Shown here piece by piece: positions 43,542 through 54,767 of a stretch of 64,000 nt of DNA (its first letter is position 1; every line of letters begins with the position of its first letter). The DNA lies in assembly GCF_000980885.2 (NCBI RefSeq), contig NZ_LBDA02000020.1, positions 1-64,000 on the forward strand. Reading direction: 5' to 3'. This DNA comes from Streptomyces malaysiense (GTDB lineage Bacteria > Actinomycetota > Actinomycetes > Streptomycetales > Streptomycetaceae). A model generated the notes under the pieces. That model ran no database searches and was not told where the DNA came from. It saw only the letters and a list, made by a program, of their open reading frames with translations. The position numbers were made by a program, and so were the translations under genes.

Positions 43542-44780
43542 TCAGGACACGGAGCGCGAATCAGTCCATGCCAGCTCGAATTCCTCACGGTACGTCGGGA
43601 ACAGCCCGGCTTCACCCGTGTCGTCCGACTTGACCAGGCGGCTGCCGTTGCGCAGCACCAGGACCGGCGACTCCATCCCCCGCGCCCCGCGCAGATAGGA
43701 CTGCACCACGGCGACGCCGTCGGTGCCGTCGCCGTCCACCAGGTAGGCGGTGAAGCGGGGCGTCTCGTCGTACACCTGGATCTGGAAGGCGTCCGGGTCG
43801 CGCAGCCGGGACCGCACCCGGCGCATGTGCAGGATGTTCATCTCGACGGAGCGGCTCAGTTCGCCCCGTTTCATCCCGAGTTCGCGCTCGCGGCGCTTGA
43901 CCGAGCTGGAGGCGGGGTTGAGGAAGAGCAGCCGGACCCGGCAGCCGGACTCGGCGAGCCGGACCAGGCGCCGGCCGGAGAAGTTCTGCACCAGCAGATT
44001 GAGGCCGATGCCGATGGCGTCCAGGCGCCGGGCACCGCCGAAGATGTCCTCGGCCGGGAACTGGCGCATCAGCCGCACCCGGTCGGAGTGGACGGCGACC
44101 ACGTCGGCGTACCGGTCGCCGACCAGGTCCTCGACCGCGTCGACGGGCAGCCGGCGCGCGGAGGGCACGTCACCGCCCGCGCCGAGCGTCTCCAGGAGCC
44201 GGGCGGAGGCGCGCTCCGCCTGGCCGAGCACCGCCTCGGACAGGGCACGGTTGCGGGAGACGACGTTGCGGGTCACCTCCAGCTCGTCCAGGGCTAGTTC
44301 GAGGTCCCGGCGCTCGTCGAAGTACGGTTCGAAGCAGGGCCAGTGCTGCACCATCAGCTCGCGCAGCTGGGGCAGCGTCAGGAAGCTCAGCACGTTGTCG
44401 TCGGCCGGGTCGAGCAAGTAGCCCTTGCGGCGGCTGACCTCGCGCACGGCGACCGCGCGCTGCACCCACTCCTGGCCGGCCGGTCCGGCGGCGGCGACCA
44501 CCCACTCGTCGCCGTGCACGGGCTCGTACACCGGCCGCAGGACGGCGGCGACGACCGAGCGCAGCCGCTGTTCCACGAGGTTCAGCCAGATGTAGGCCCG
44601 GCCGGCCCGCTGGGCGCGGGTGCGCACCTCGTGCCAGGCGTCCGCGCCCCAGTCCAGCTCCGGCCCGATGGATCCCGCGTCCATCGGCCGCGCCAGGGAC
44701 ACCGCGCCGGGCGGGACGTCCGCGGAGTCTCCCTCGTGACCCTCGCCACCAGGGGGCAGCTCCAGCCCTCCCGAGCCCAC
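43542..44780 (-). CDS. SAV2148-family HEPN-domain protein
   Basis: The 412-residue protein matches the Streptomyces SAV2148 family. Its N-terminal half (NLVEQRLRSVVAAVLRPVYE then PVHGDEWV) contains an RX6H pattern, Arg and His as in HEPN ribonucleases, near residues 82-89. The C-terminal part SGRRLVRLAESGCRVRLLFL with NPASSSVKRRERE and GMKRGELSRSVEMNIL resembles a PLD/DUF-type fold without HKD. The GTG at 44780 opens the frame. HEPN proteins often act as RNases in stress or defence, but this family is conserved in single copy, so a housekeeping role is as likely. Confidence 0.75.
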   Translation of the reverse strand: MGSGGLELPPGGEGHEGDSADVPPGAVSLARPMDAGSIGPELDWGADAWHEVRTRAQRAGRAYIWLNLVEQRLRSVVAAVLRPVYEPVHGDEWVVAAAGPAGQEWVQRAVAVREVSRRKGYLLDPADDNVLSFLTLPQLRELMVQHWPCFEPYFDERRDLELALDELEVTRNVVSRNRALSEAVLGQAERASARLLETLGAGGDVPSARRLPVDAVEDLVGDRYADVVAVHSDRVRLMRQFPAEDIFGGARRLDAIGIGLNLLVQNFSGRRLVRLAESGCRVRLLFLNPASSSVKRRERELGMKRGELSRSVEMNILHMRRVRSRLRDPDAFQIQVYDETPRFTAYLVDGDGTDGVAVVQSYLRGARGMESPVLVLRNGSRLVKSDDTGEAGLFPTYREEFELAWTDSRSVS

Positions 44781-45060
44781 CCGTGCACCGCCTTCCGCCC
44801 CCGGGCCTTTCCCGTCTCAACGATCAAGGAAGGGTACTCCGGGAGCGCCGCGCGGTGCAGCCGGATGGACAGGTCGGTTCCCCGCCTGCTTTGCTCAACT
44901 GCTCTGCTTTCGCAGTCCGTTCCCCACCGGACGTACACGGGGAGTGAGCGGTTTCATAGCCGGGGGTACCCGGCCGGGCCCGTTCCCGCTTTCGGGGAGA
45001 CTTCGTGCCGTCTCGCGGACCGGCCCCCGGGCGGCCCGCCCACCTGGGAGAGTCGTTGCC

Positions 45061-47169
<2,109 letters not shown>

Positions 47170-47267
47170 GAGGACATAGGCCATGTGGGTGAGCGCGAAT
47201 CGGCCGCCTCGCCCACCGGCCCCGTCCGGGTGACACGAAACGCGGCGGGGCGGGTACGTAGGTCCCC

Positions 47268-49637
47268 ATGACCTCTGCGCGACCCGGACCGGGGATGCCC
47301 ACGGCCACCTACCGGCTCCAGCTCCAGCCCGCCTTCCCGTTCTCGGCCGCCGCGGCGGCCGTCCCGTACCTGGCCTCGCTCGGCGTCTCCCATCTGCACC
47401 TGTCCCCCGTCCTGGAGGCCGTCCCGGGTTCCACGCACGGCTACGACGTGGTGGACCACGGCCGCGTCCGCGCGGAACTCGGCGGCGAGGAGGGGCTGCG
47501 CGCGCTGTCCCGGACCGCCCGGGAGCACGGCCTCGGCCTGGTCCTGGACATCGTGCCGAACCACATGGCGATGGCGCCCGGCCACAACCGCGCCCTGTGG
47601 GAGGTGCTGCGCGAGGGGCCGGGATCGCCGTACGCCCGCTGGTTCGACATCGACTGGGACGCCGGGGGCGGGCGGGTGCTGCTGCCCGTCCTCGGCGGCC
47701 CGCTCGGCACCGAGCTGGAACACCTGAGGGCCGACGGCGACACGCTGCGCCTGCGGGACCAGGTCTTCCCGCTGCGCGCCGGCACCGAGCGGCTGCCGCT
47801 GCCCGAGCTGCTGGACGCCCAGTGGTACCGCCCGGTCTGGTGGCGGCTCGCCCGGACCGAGCTGAACTACCGGCGGTTCTTCAGCATCTCGGAGCTGATC
47901 GGGGTGCGGGTGGAGGACTCCGAGGTGTTCGACGCCACCCACGCCAAGATCCTCCAGCTGCTGGACGAGGGCGTGGCCGACGGGCTGCGCGTCGATCATC
48001 CCGACGGGCTCGCCGACCCCGACGGCTACCTGGCCCGGTTGCACGAGGCGAGCGGCGGCCGCTGGACGGTGATCGAGAAGATCCTCGCCGACGACGAGCA
48101 CCTGCCCCCTTCCTGGCCGGTCGCGGGCACCACCGGCTACGACGCCCTGCGCCGGGTCGACGGCCTGTTCACGGACCCGGACGGGGCGGTCGAACTCCTC
48201 ACGGAGTACCGCGGGTTCGCGGCCCCGCAGCAGGACCGCGGCGGCGCCTGGGACGCCACGGTCCGCCGCGCCGCCTACAAGGTGCTCACGCACGAGCTGG
48301 CCACCGAGACGGAGCGGCTCACCCGGGTCGCGGCACGGCTGTGCGCCGGCTCTCCGGACCTCGCGCTGCGCGACCGGGCCCCCTGGGCCCTGCGCACCGC
48401 CCTGGAGGAACTCCTGGTCCGGATGCGGGTCTACCGGCCGTACGCCTCCGGGGACGCGGCCGCCGTCATCACCGAGGAGGCCGCCGAGGAGGCCCGGCTC
48501 GCCTTCGCGGTCCCCGAGGAGGCCGCGGCCGTCGACCTCGTGCGCGGGCTGCTCGTCGAGGCGCCCGGCGATCCGGCCGCGCCGGACCACGCCGACCGGC
48601 TCGAACTGCGCACCCGGTTCGCGCAGACCGCCTCCGCGCTGCGGGCCAAGTCGGTCGAGGACACGGCGTACTACCGCTACGTGCCGCTGCTGTCGGCGAC
48701 CGAGGTGGGCGGCGACCCGGGCCGGCCGGGGATCTCCCCGCGCGAGTTCCACGCGTACTGCGCCCGCGTCCAGCACGAGCGGCCGCGCACCGGTACGGCC
48801 GTCACCACGCACGACACCAAGCGCAGCGCCGACGTCCGCGCGGCCCTCGCCGTCCTCACCGAATGCCCCGGCCGCTGGGCGGAGCTGGTGACCGAGGTGA
48901 CCCGGTCCGACGAGGGCTCCCCGGACCGGCAACTGGCCTGGGCGGCCTGGCAGACGGTGTTCGGCCTGGGCGTGGCCGACGAGGAGCGGGTGGGGCGGTA
49001 CCTGCTGAAGCATGTGCGCGAGGCCGGCATGTACACCAGCTGGACCGAGCGGGAGGCGCCGTACGAGGAGGCGGTGGCGGCCTTCGTCGCGGCCGGACCC
49101 TGCGGCCCGCCCGGCGAACGCGTGACCGCCTTCCGCAAGTCGCTGGAGCCGCACATCCGGGCCAACGTCCTCGGCACGGCCCTCGCGCACCTGACGATGC
49201 CGGGCGTCCCGGACGTGTACCAGGGCGCCGAGGGCGAGTTCCGCGCCCTGGTGGACCCGGACAACCGCCGCCCGGCGTCCCTGCCGCCCGGGAACCCGGG
49301 CGAGAAGGCCGCGCTGACGCGCGCGGCGCTGCGGCTGCGCGCCCGCAGGCCCGACGCCTTCGGTGCGTCCGCCTCGTACGACCCGCTGTCCGCCGAGGGC
49401 CCGGCGGCGGAGCACTGCACCGCCTTCACGCGCTCCGGGGAGGTGGTCACGGCGGTGACCAGGCTCTCGCTGCGGCTCGCGGAGTCGGGCGGCTGGCGGG
49501 ACACGAGCCTGCCGCTGCCACCCGGCCGCTGGACCGATGTGCTTTCACCGGCGCGGGAGTTCACCGGCCGGGTACGCCTCGCGGACCTGTTCGGAGCGCG
49601 GCCGGTGGCGCTGCTGGAGCGGATCACCCAGGAGTGA
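47268..49637 (+). CDS. treY: Malto-oligosyltrehalose synthase
   Basis: The 789-residue GH13 enzyme converts the reducing end of maltodextrin to a trehalose unit. Markers: PTATYRLQLQPAFPFSAAAA, STHGYDVVDHGRVRAELGGE, GLVLDIVPNHMAMA, GLRVDHPDGLADPDGYLARL (nucleophile Asp), TVIEKILADDEHLP (acid Glu) and VTTHDTKRSADVRAALAVLT. Works with TreZ, whose gene lies 5.1 kb downstream rather than adjacent. Its last 14 bases overlap the end of the convergent LysR gene. Confidence 0.95.
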   Translation: MTSARPGPGMPTATYRLQLQPAFPFSAAAAAVPYLASLGVSHLHLSPVLEAVPGSTHGYDVVDHGRVRAELGGEEGLRALSRTAREHGLGLVLDIVPNHMAMAPGHNRALWEVLREGPGSPYARWFDIDWDAGGGRVLLPVLGGPLGTELEHLRADGDTLRLRDQVFPLRAGTERLPLPELLDAQWYRPVWWRLARTELNYRRFFSISELIGVRVEDSEVFDATHAKILQLLDEGVADGLRVDHPDGLADPDGYLARLHEASGGRWTVIEKILADDEHLPPSWPVAGTTGYDALRRVDGLFTDPDGAVELLTEYRGFAAPQQDRGGAWDATVRRAAYKVLTHELATETERLTRVAARLCAGSPDLALRDRAPWALRTALEELLVRMRVYRPYASGDAAAVITEEAAEEARLAFAVPEEAAAVDLVRGLLVEAPGDPAAPDHADRLELRTRFAQTASALRAKSVEDTAYYRYVPLLSATEVGGDPGRPGISPREFHAYCARVQHERPRTGTAVTTHDTKRSADVRAALAVLTECPGRWAELVTEVTRSDEGSPDRQLAWAAWQTVFGLGVADEERVGRYLLKHVREAGMYTSWTEREAPYEEAVAAFVAAGPCGPPGERVTAFRKSLEPHIRANVLGTALAHLTMPGVPDVYQGAEGEFRALVDPDNRRPASLPPGNPGEKAALTRAALRLRARRPDAFGASASYDPLSAEGPAAEHCTAFTRSGEVVTAVTRLSLRLAESGGWRDTSLPLPPGRWTDVLSPAREFTGRVRLADLFGARPVALLERITQE

Positions 49638-50553
49638 GGGGCAGCCGGTCGGGCCGCCCCGGAAGGCCGCTCACGGCGGGCCAGCGGGCGCGCAGCAGCT
49701 CCACGAGGGCCGCGGCGGCCGCCGTGGGCGCCGTGCGGGCGTAGACGGCCAACGGGCGCCGCCAGGACGGCTCGGGGGTCAGGAGCACACACTCCTCACC
49801 CACGGCGCCGCGCACGATGTGGGCGGGCGCGGCGCACACGCCGACCCCGGCGGCGGCCATCCGCACGGCCGTCGAGGACTGCTCGGTCCACACGGCGGTC
49901 CGGGGCGCGAACCCGGCCCGCCCGCAGGCCCAGTCGAGGAACCGGACGCCGTGCACGACGGGCTCCATGGCACAGCGGACCCAGGCACGGTCGGCCAGCC
50001 CGGACAACGTCACCGCCGAACGCCCGGCGAGCCGCTCGTCGAACGGCACCACCAGGACGATCTCCTCCGCGCCGATCGGTACGACGGCGCCGATCGGCTC
50101 GGCGGGCTCGGGCCCGACGGCGAGGTCGGCGGTGCCGCGCCGCACGGCGTCCTCCAGGGCCTCGGCGGTGGCGTACTCGTGCAGCCGCAGCAGGACCCCC
50201 GGGTGGGCGGCGCGCCAGCGGGCGAAGACGTCGGGCAGGGCGCCGACGGCGATGGAGTGCAGTGCGGCGACGTGCAGTTCGCCGCCCTCGGCCCCGGCGG
50301 CGGCACGGGCCGCGCGGCGCGCCCGCGCGGCGCTGCGCACGGCGAGTTCGGCGTGCGGCAGGTAGGCGCGGCCCATCGGCGTGAGCCGGGCGCCCCGGGG
50401 CAGCCGCTCCAGCAGGGCCCCGCCGACCTCCTTCTCCAGTGCCTTGATCTGGTGCGAGAGCGCGGACTGCGTGACATGCAGGGTGTCGGCCGCGCGCGTG
50501 AAGGACGCCTCCTGGACGACCGTCACGAAGTACTCCATCTGCCGCAGGCTCAA
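49624..50553 (-). CDS. LysR-family transcriptional regulator divergent from lpdA-like gene
   Basis: The 309-residue protein has the LysR HTH: LRQMEYFVTVVQEASFTRAA, TQSALSHQIKALEKEVGGAL and LERLPRGARLTPMGRAYL, then an effector domain. I take the TTG at 50553, preceded by GGGAGGA, because the homologous N-terminus (LSLRQMEYF) starts there; the ATG at 50691 would add an unrelated leader and overlap the divergent gene. Since it is divergent from the dihydrolipoamide dehydrogenase gene (88-base spacer with a dyad), it probably controls that gene and itself. Confidence 0.85.
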   Translation of the reverse strand: MSLRQMEYFVTVVQEASFTRAADTLHVTQSALSHQIKALEKEVGGALLERLPRGARLTPMGRAYLPHAELAVRSAARARRAARAAAGAEGGELHVAALHSIAVGALPDVFARWRAAHPGVLLRLHEYATAEALEDAVRRGTADLAVGPEPAEPIGAVVPIGAEEIVLVVPFDERLAGRSAVTLSGLADRAWVRCAMEPVVHGVRFLDWACGRAGFAPRTAVWTEQSSTAVRMAAAGVGVCAAPAHIVRGAVGEECVLLTPEPSWRRPLAVYARTAPTAAAAALVELLRARWPAVSGLPGRPDRLPLTPG

Positions 50554-50598
50554 CTTCGTGTCCTCCCATGAGCATTGCGTATGGATTCCACAAGAACA

Positions 50599-50618
50599 TT
50601 GCCTTGGACTCATGGCAA
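50599..50618. promoter_or_regulatory. Candidate LysR site between the regulator and lpdA-like gene
   Basis: TTGCC at 50599-50603 and GGCAA at 50614-50618 form a 20-base dyad, overlapped by CCTTG and CAAGG at 50602-50606 and 50616-50620. It sits in the short divergent spacer, the expected place for a LysR box. Confidence 0.5.
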
Positions 50619-50641
50619 GGGGTGGCCGCAGGCTGATGGGC

Positions 50642-52126
50642 ATGAGCACGGACACAGCGGACGGCACGGACAGGGTGGACGGCACGGACACCGCGGATGT
50701 CGTCGTGATCGGGGGCGGTACGGGCGGCTACGCCACCGCGCTGCGCGCCGCCGCCCTCGGTCTCGGCGTCGTCCTCGTGGAACGCGACAAGCTGGGCGGC
50801 ACCTGCCTGCACCGCGGCTGCGTCCCGAGCAAGGCGATGCTGCACGCCGCCGAACTGGTCGACGGCATCACCGAGGCACGGGAGCGGTGGGGGGTGCGGG
50901 CCACGCTGGACTCCGTCGACTGGCCGGCGCTGGTCGCCACCCGGGACGACATCGTGTCGCGCAACCACAGTGGGCTGCGGGCGCACCTGGCGGAGGCGGG
51001 GGTACGGGTGCGGCCGGGCAGCGCGCGGTTGACGGGGGCGCGGACGGTGCTGGTGGAGGCCGGACGGGAAGAGGGCTCGCGAGCCGGGAGCGCGCCCAGC
51101 GTGCACCACCTCACCGCGCGCCGTGGCATTGTCCTCGCCACCGGTTCACGCCCCCGCGCGCTCCCCGGGCTCGTGCCGGACGGGCGGCGGGTGGTGACGA
51201 GCGACGACGCGCTGTTCGCGCCGGGGCTGCCGGACTCGGTCCTGGTCCTCGGCGGGGGCGCCATCGGCGTGGAGTACGCCTCCCTGCACCGCTCCCTGGG
51301 TGCGGAGGTCACCCTGGTGGAGGCGGCCGAGCGGCTGGTGCCCCTGGAGGACCCTGACGTCAGCCGGCACCTCACCCGGGGGCTGCGGGGGCGGGGCATC
51401 GACGTCCGGACGGGGGCACGGCTGCTGGACGCGCGGGTGCTGGACGACGGTGTACGCGCCCGGGTGCGCGTGGCGAGCGGCGAGACCCGGACGCTGACGG
51501 TTCGGCGGCTCCTGGTGGCGGTCGGCCGGGTTCCGGTGACCGAGGGCCTGGACCTCGCCGCGGCCGGGCTCGCGGCGGACGCGCGCGGGTTCGTCGTACC
51601 GGCCGACTGGGACCGGCTGGAGACCGCCGTGCCGGGGATTCATGTCGTCGGGGATCTGCTGCCGCCGCCGTCGCCCGGTCTTGCGCACGCCTCCTTCGCC
51701 GAAGGGCTGGTCGTCGCCGAGACGCTCGCGGGGCTGCGGCCCGCGCCGGTCGACTACGCGGCCGTACCCCGGGTGACGTACTCCTCGCCGCAGACCGCCG
51801 CCGTCGGGCTCACGGCGGACGAGGCGCGGGCGAGGGGGCACGAGGTGACCGTGCGCGGCATGCCGCTGACCGCCCTCGCGAAGGGGATGGTGCACGGCCG
51901 GGGCGGGATGGCGAAGGTGGTCGCCGAGGCCGGTGGCGGGCGGGTGCTGGGGGTGCATCTGGTCGGGCCGCAGGTCTCGGAGCTGATCGCCGAGGCCCAG
52001 CTGATCGTCGGCTGGGACGCCGAACCGGCCGACGTGGCCCGGCACGTGCACCCGCATCCCACGCTCTCGGAGGCGGTGGGCGAGGTGTTCCTGGCGCTCG
52101 CGGGACGGGGGCTGCACCAGCGGTGA
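50642..52126 (+). CDS. Dihydrolipoamide dehydrogenase-family flavoprotein
   Basis: The 494-residue protein has the FAD motif VVVIGGGTGGYATALRAAAL, the redox disulfide GGTCLHRGCVPSKAMLH (CX4C) at about residues 53-58, the NAD motif VLVLGGGAIGVEYASLHRSL and the C-terminal His-Glu pair in HVHPHPTLSEAVGEVFLALA. It oxidises dihydrolipoamide, as in 2-oxoacid dehydrogenase or glycine cleavage complexes; no E1/E2 genes are near. ATG at 50642 is used; 50636 is an in-frame alternative. Short Thr/Asp-rich N-terminal tail. Confidence 0.88.
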   Translation: MSTDTADGTDRVDGTDTADVVVIGGGTGGYATALRAAALGLGVVLVERDKLGGTCLHRGCVPSKAMLHAAELVDGITEARERWGVRATLDSVDWPALVATRDDIVSRNHSGLRAHLAEAGVRVRPGSARLTGARTVLVEAGREEGSRAGSAPSVHHLTARRGIVLATGSRPRALPGLVPDGRRVVTSDDALFAPGLPDSVLVLGGGAIGVEYASLHRSLGAEVTLVEAAERLVPLEDPDVSRHLTRGLRGRGIDVRTGARLLDARVLDDGVRARVRVASGETRTLTVRRLLVAVGRVPVTEGLDLAAAGLAADARGFVVPADWDRLETAVPGIHVVGDLLPPPSPGLAHASFAEGLVVAETLAGLRPAPVDYAAVPRVTYSSPQTAAVGLTADEARARGHEVTVRGMPLTALAKGMVHGRGGMAKVVAEAGGGRVLGVHLVGPQVSELIAEAQLIVGWDAEPADVARHVHPHPTLSEAVGEVFLALAGRGLHQR

Positions 52127-52250
52127 GCACCGCGAACGCGGTGGCACCGGCTCCGGTTGGCACATGCCGCGCGGGCATCCGGCCGGACGCTTGACAGCCA
52201 CCGCGCACCGTGCGGGACTGGGAGGGCGAAGCAGGGCGGACGAATCGGGG

Positions 52251-53504
52251 GTGAGTCTCCTGCCGGAGCTGCGCTATCCCAGCGTTCCCGAACTGGTCGC
52301 CTGTGCGCAGGCCTTGGCCGCTTCGGAACCGCGGCTGTGCGCGCTGCGGCAGGTGGGCCGCTCGCGCGCGGGACGTCCGCTGCACCTGCTGTCGGTGGGG
52401 CACGCGCGGCGGTCGGTGCTGGTGGTGGCGGGCGCCCACGCCAACGAGCCGGCCGGCGGCTCGACCTTGCGGGCGCTGGCCCGACGGGTGCTCGCGGAGC
52501 GCGAGTTGCGCGCGGGCACCTCCTGGCACTTCCTGTTGTGCGCGGACCCGGACGGCGCCGCCCTCCATGTCACCCCGGCGCCGCGCAGCCTGCTCGACTA
52601 CCACCTCGGCTTCTACCGGCCCACGGGCGCCGAGCAGCCCGAGTGGTCGCCGTCCGTGCTGCCGCCGGACCGGCTGCCGCCCGAGACCCGGGCCCTGACC
52701 GGGGTGATCGACGAGCTGCGCCCCTACCTCCAGGTGACCCTGCACGGCACCGATCTGGGCGGCAGCTGGGTGCAGCTGACCCGGGACCTGCCGGGGCTCG
52801 CGGAGCCGTTCGCCAAGTCCGCGGCCCAGTTGCACATCCCGGTGGAGACGGGCGCCTCGGACGCCGCGGGCTGGCCGGCGTCCGGGCCCGGGGTGCATGT
52901 GATGCCGGGGCCGGAGACGGGCGTCGCCTACCCGAGCATGCCGGACGACGCCCGGCACAGCACCTGGTACCGCACGCACCGCTACGGGGGCCTGACCGCC
53001 GTGGTGGAGGTGCCGATGTGGGCCAGCGACCTGGTGGACGACCCGGCCCCGCACCCGGCACCGGCCGCGGCGATACGGCGGCTGGCCCGGCGGCTGCTGC
53101 GCGACTCGCTGGAGGTGGAGCGGGTGCTCGCGGAGGCGCTGCCCCGGCTCGACGGCGCCGGGGGGCCGCTGCTGCGGGCCGCGCGCTGGGCGCTGGAACT
53201 GATCCCGGGCCTGGCCGAGGACTGGACCCACACCGCGCCGGCCGGCACCACGATGGCGTACGTCGGCAGCGTGGACGCGTTCGGGCGGCGGCTGCCGCTG
53301 CGGGCCGCCGCGATGCTGCTGCGGGTGCTGCGGGAGAGCGACGACCGGGCGGCGCCGGGCCTCGAACGGCTCGTCGCCGGCTGGTCCGACGCCTTCGCCC
53401 AGCGCTTCCGGGCCCGCTGGGTGCCCCTGGACCACCAGGTGGAGCACCAGTCGCGCACGGTACTGCTGGCGGCCCGGCAGGCCCGGGAGCCGGCGTGTCG
53501 ATAG
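52251..53504 (+). CDS. M14-family zinc carboxypeptidase-like protein
   Basis: The 417-residue protein contains GAHANEPAGGSTLRALARRV, with the HxxE zinc pair, a second His in VTLHGTDLGGSWVQL and the general-base Glu in LTAVVEVPMWASDL. These match the succinylglutamate desuccinylase/AstE-aspartoacylase and M14 group of metallopeptidases. No signal peptide, so a cytoplasmic role. I chose the GTG at 52251 over an upstream ATG at 52164, since the residues before it look non-coding; the start is uncertain. It converges with the SSI gene 9 bases away. Confidence 0.75.
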   Translation: MSLLPELRYPSVPELVACAQALAASEPRLCALRQVGRSRAGRPLHLLSVGHARRSVLVVAGAHANEPAGGSTLRALARRVLAERELRAGTSWHFLLCADPDGAALHVTPAPRSLLDYHLGFYRPTGAEQPEWSPSVLPPDRLPPETRALTGVIDELRPYLQVTLHGTDLGGSWVQLTRDLPGLAEPFAKSAAQLHIPVETGASDAAGWPASGPGVHVMPGPETGVAYPSMPDDARHSTWYRTHRYGGLTAVVEVPMWASDLVDDPAPHPAPAAAIRRLARRLLRDSLEVERVLAEALPRLDGAGGPLLRAARWALELIPGLAEDWTHTAPAGTTMAYVGSVDAFGRRLPLRAAAMLLRVLRESDDRAAPGLERLVAGWSDAFAQRFRARWVPLDHQVEHQSRTVLLAARQAREPACR

Positions 53505-53513
53505 GGCCGCCGG

Positions 53514-53921
53514 TCAGTCGCCGAGGTCGAAGACGGAGCCCGTCCGCGCCCGCAGTTCGCAGGAATTGGTGTACGTCCGCCGGAAGTCGACCGCCCGGCC
53601 GTTCCAGCGGCCGCGCGCCGTGGCGGTGACCGGGGAGTAGATCCGCGGGCAGAACACCTTGCGGGCCGGGATGCGGTCGATGTCGCCGCGGGCCGCGGAC
53701 AGTTCCGCGCACGCCTCGGCCGCGTACGGATGGCCGTGGGGCGGCAGGCAGCGCAGCAGGGCGCTGTGATCGCCGCCCGCCCGGTCGCCCGACCGGGTGA
53801 TCGTGAGGTGCAGCCGGTTGCCGTGCGAACGCGGTGCCGCCTGGGCGGGGCCCGCGGCGAGGAGACCGGTGGCGGCCAGGAGCACGCCGGCGGCCGCTGC
53901 CGCTCTGGTGAAGTACGTCAT
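53514..53921 (-). CDS. Streptomyces subtilisin inhibitor (SSI) family protein
   Basis: The 135-residue protein has a Sec signal (residues 1 to about 28, ending PAQAA) and the SSI fold: LHLTITRSG, CLPPHGHPYAAEACAELSAA, the reactive loop KVFCPRIYSPVTA and the C-terminal RTYTNSCELRARTGSVF with conserved Cys pairs. Compared with SSI (MCPMVY), P1 is Arg instead of Met, predicting inhibition of trypsin-like proteases rather than subtilisin. Secreted. It sits beside the M14 peptidase but the two need not be linked. Confidence 0.88.
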   Translation of the reverse strand: MTYFTRAAAAAGVLLAATGLLAAGPAQAAPRSHGNRLHLTITRSGDRAGGDHSALLRCLPPHGHPYAAEACAELSAARGDIDRIPARKVFCPRIYSPVTATARGRWNGRAVDFRRTYTNSCELRARTGSVFDLGD

Positions 53922-54001
53922 GCCCGTTGCATCGGCAGGACGTCCCCCGCTCCGCAGTGCGGGTCACCCGTTCGAACGACCGCGGCGCCGCGGCCGCGCG
54001 C

Positions 54002-54565
54002 TCAGCTCAGCGAGAGCCGGTAGGCCACCCGCCCGAACGCCACCTGGTCGCCCTCGCGGACCGCGACCGCTCCGATCACCCGGCGGCCGTTGACCGTGGT
54101 CCCGTTGGTGGAGCCGAGGTCGCGCAGGATCCACAGCCCGCCCTGGTGGCTGAGTTCGGCGTGCACCCGGGAGACCGTCTCATGGGTCAGCCGCAGCCCG
54201 TTGCCGGGGTCGCGCCCTATGCGCAGCGGATGGCTGTGGGCCGGTCCCGGCAGCAGCAGCCTGGGCAGCCGCTCGGCCTGCCAGGCGCGGCGCAGCCGTA
54301 CCGTGAAACCGGAGACCGCCTCCACGGTGCCGAAGACCGCGCGGGAGAAGCGGTTCTCGCGGGGCAGGTCGGCCACGAGGACGGCGAGTTCGTCGGCGTG
54401 CCGCGCGGCGAGCGCCAGTTCCATGCGGCGCACGAACGTCTCGTGCGACAGCCGGCCCTTGGCCGCGCCGTCCCGCAGCACCTCCAGCGCCGCCTCCCGC
54501 TCCGTGTCGGACAGCCGCGCGGACGCCGGGGCCGGGGCGGTGGGGAACTCGAAGGACGACGTCAC
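54002..54565 (-). CDS. DUF1707 and FHA-domain protein
   Basis: The 187-residue protein has an N-terminal DUF1707 (RLSDTEREAALEVLRDGAAK, RLSHETFVRRMELALAARHA) and a C-terminal FHA domain LRIGRDPGNGLRLTHETVSR then VHAELSHQGGLWILRDLGST, with the phosphothreonine-binding Arg, Ser and Asn (STNGTTVNGRRV). FHA domains bind phosphothreonine made by Ser/Thr kinases. The partner kinase is not in the window. The frame starts with GTG at 54565. It diverges from treZ. Confidence 0.88.
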   Translation of the reverse strand: MTSSFEFPTAPAPASARLSDTEREAALEVLRDGAAKGRLSHETFVRRMELALAARHADELAVLVADLPRENRFSRAVFGTVEAVSGFTVRLRRAWQAERLPRLLLPGPAHSHPLRIGRDPGNGLRLTHETVSRVHAELSHQGGLWILRDLGSTNGTTVNGRRVIGAVAVREGDQVAFGRVAYRLSLS

Positions 54566-54767
54566 GCCTGTGATTGTCGGTCAGTGGGCGGCGAGTGTCC
54601 AGAAAGGGGGCAACCGGCGCCCGCCCGGCGGTACTTCCGCGCGGCCCGCCGGAGGACGGCGCGCGACACCTGACGGTGAAGGCCCGGATTGGAGGGGAGA
54701 TCGACGACGGGGGCGGGCACGATGGGAGCGCGGGACATCACGGGGAACAGACGAAGGGGAACCGTCC

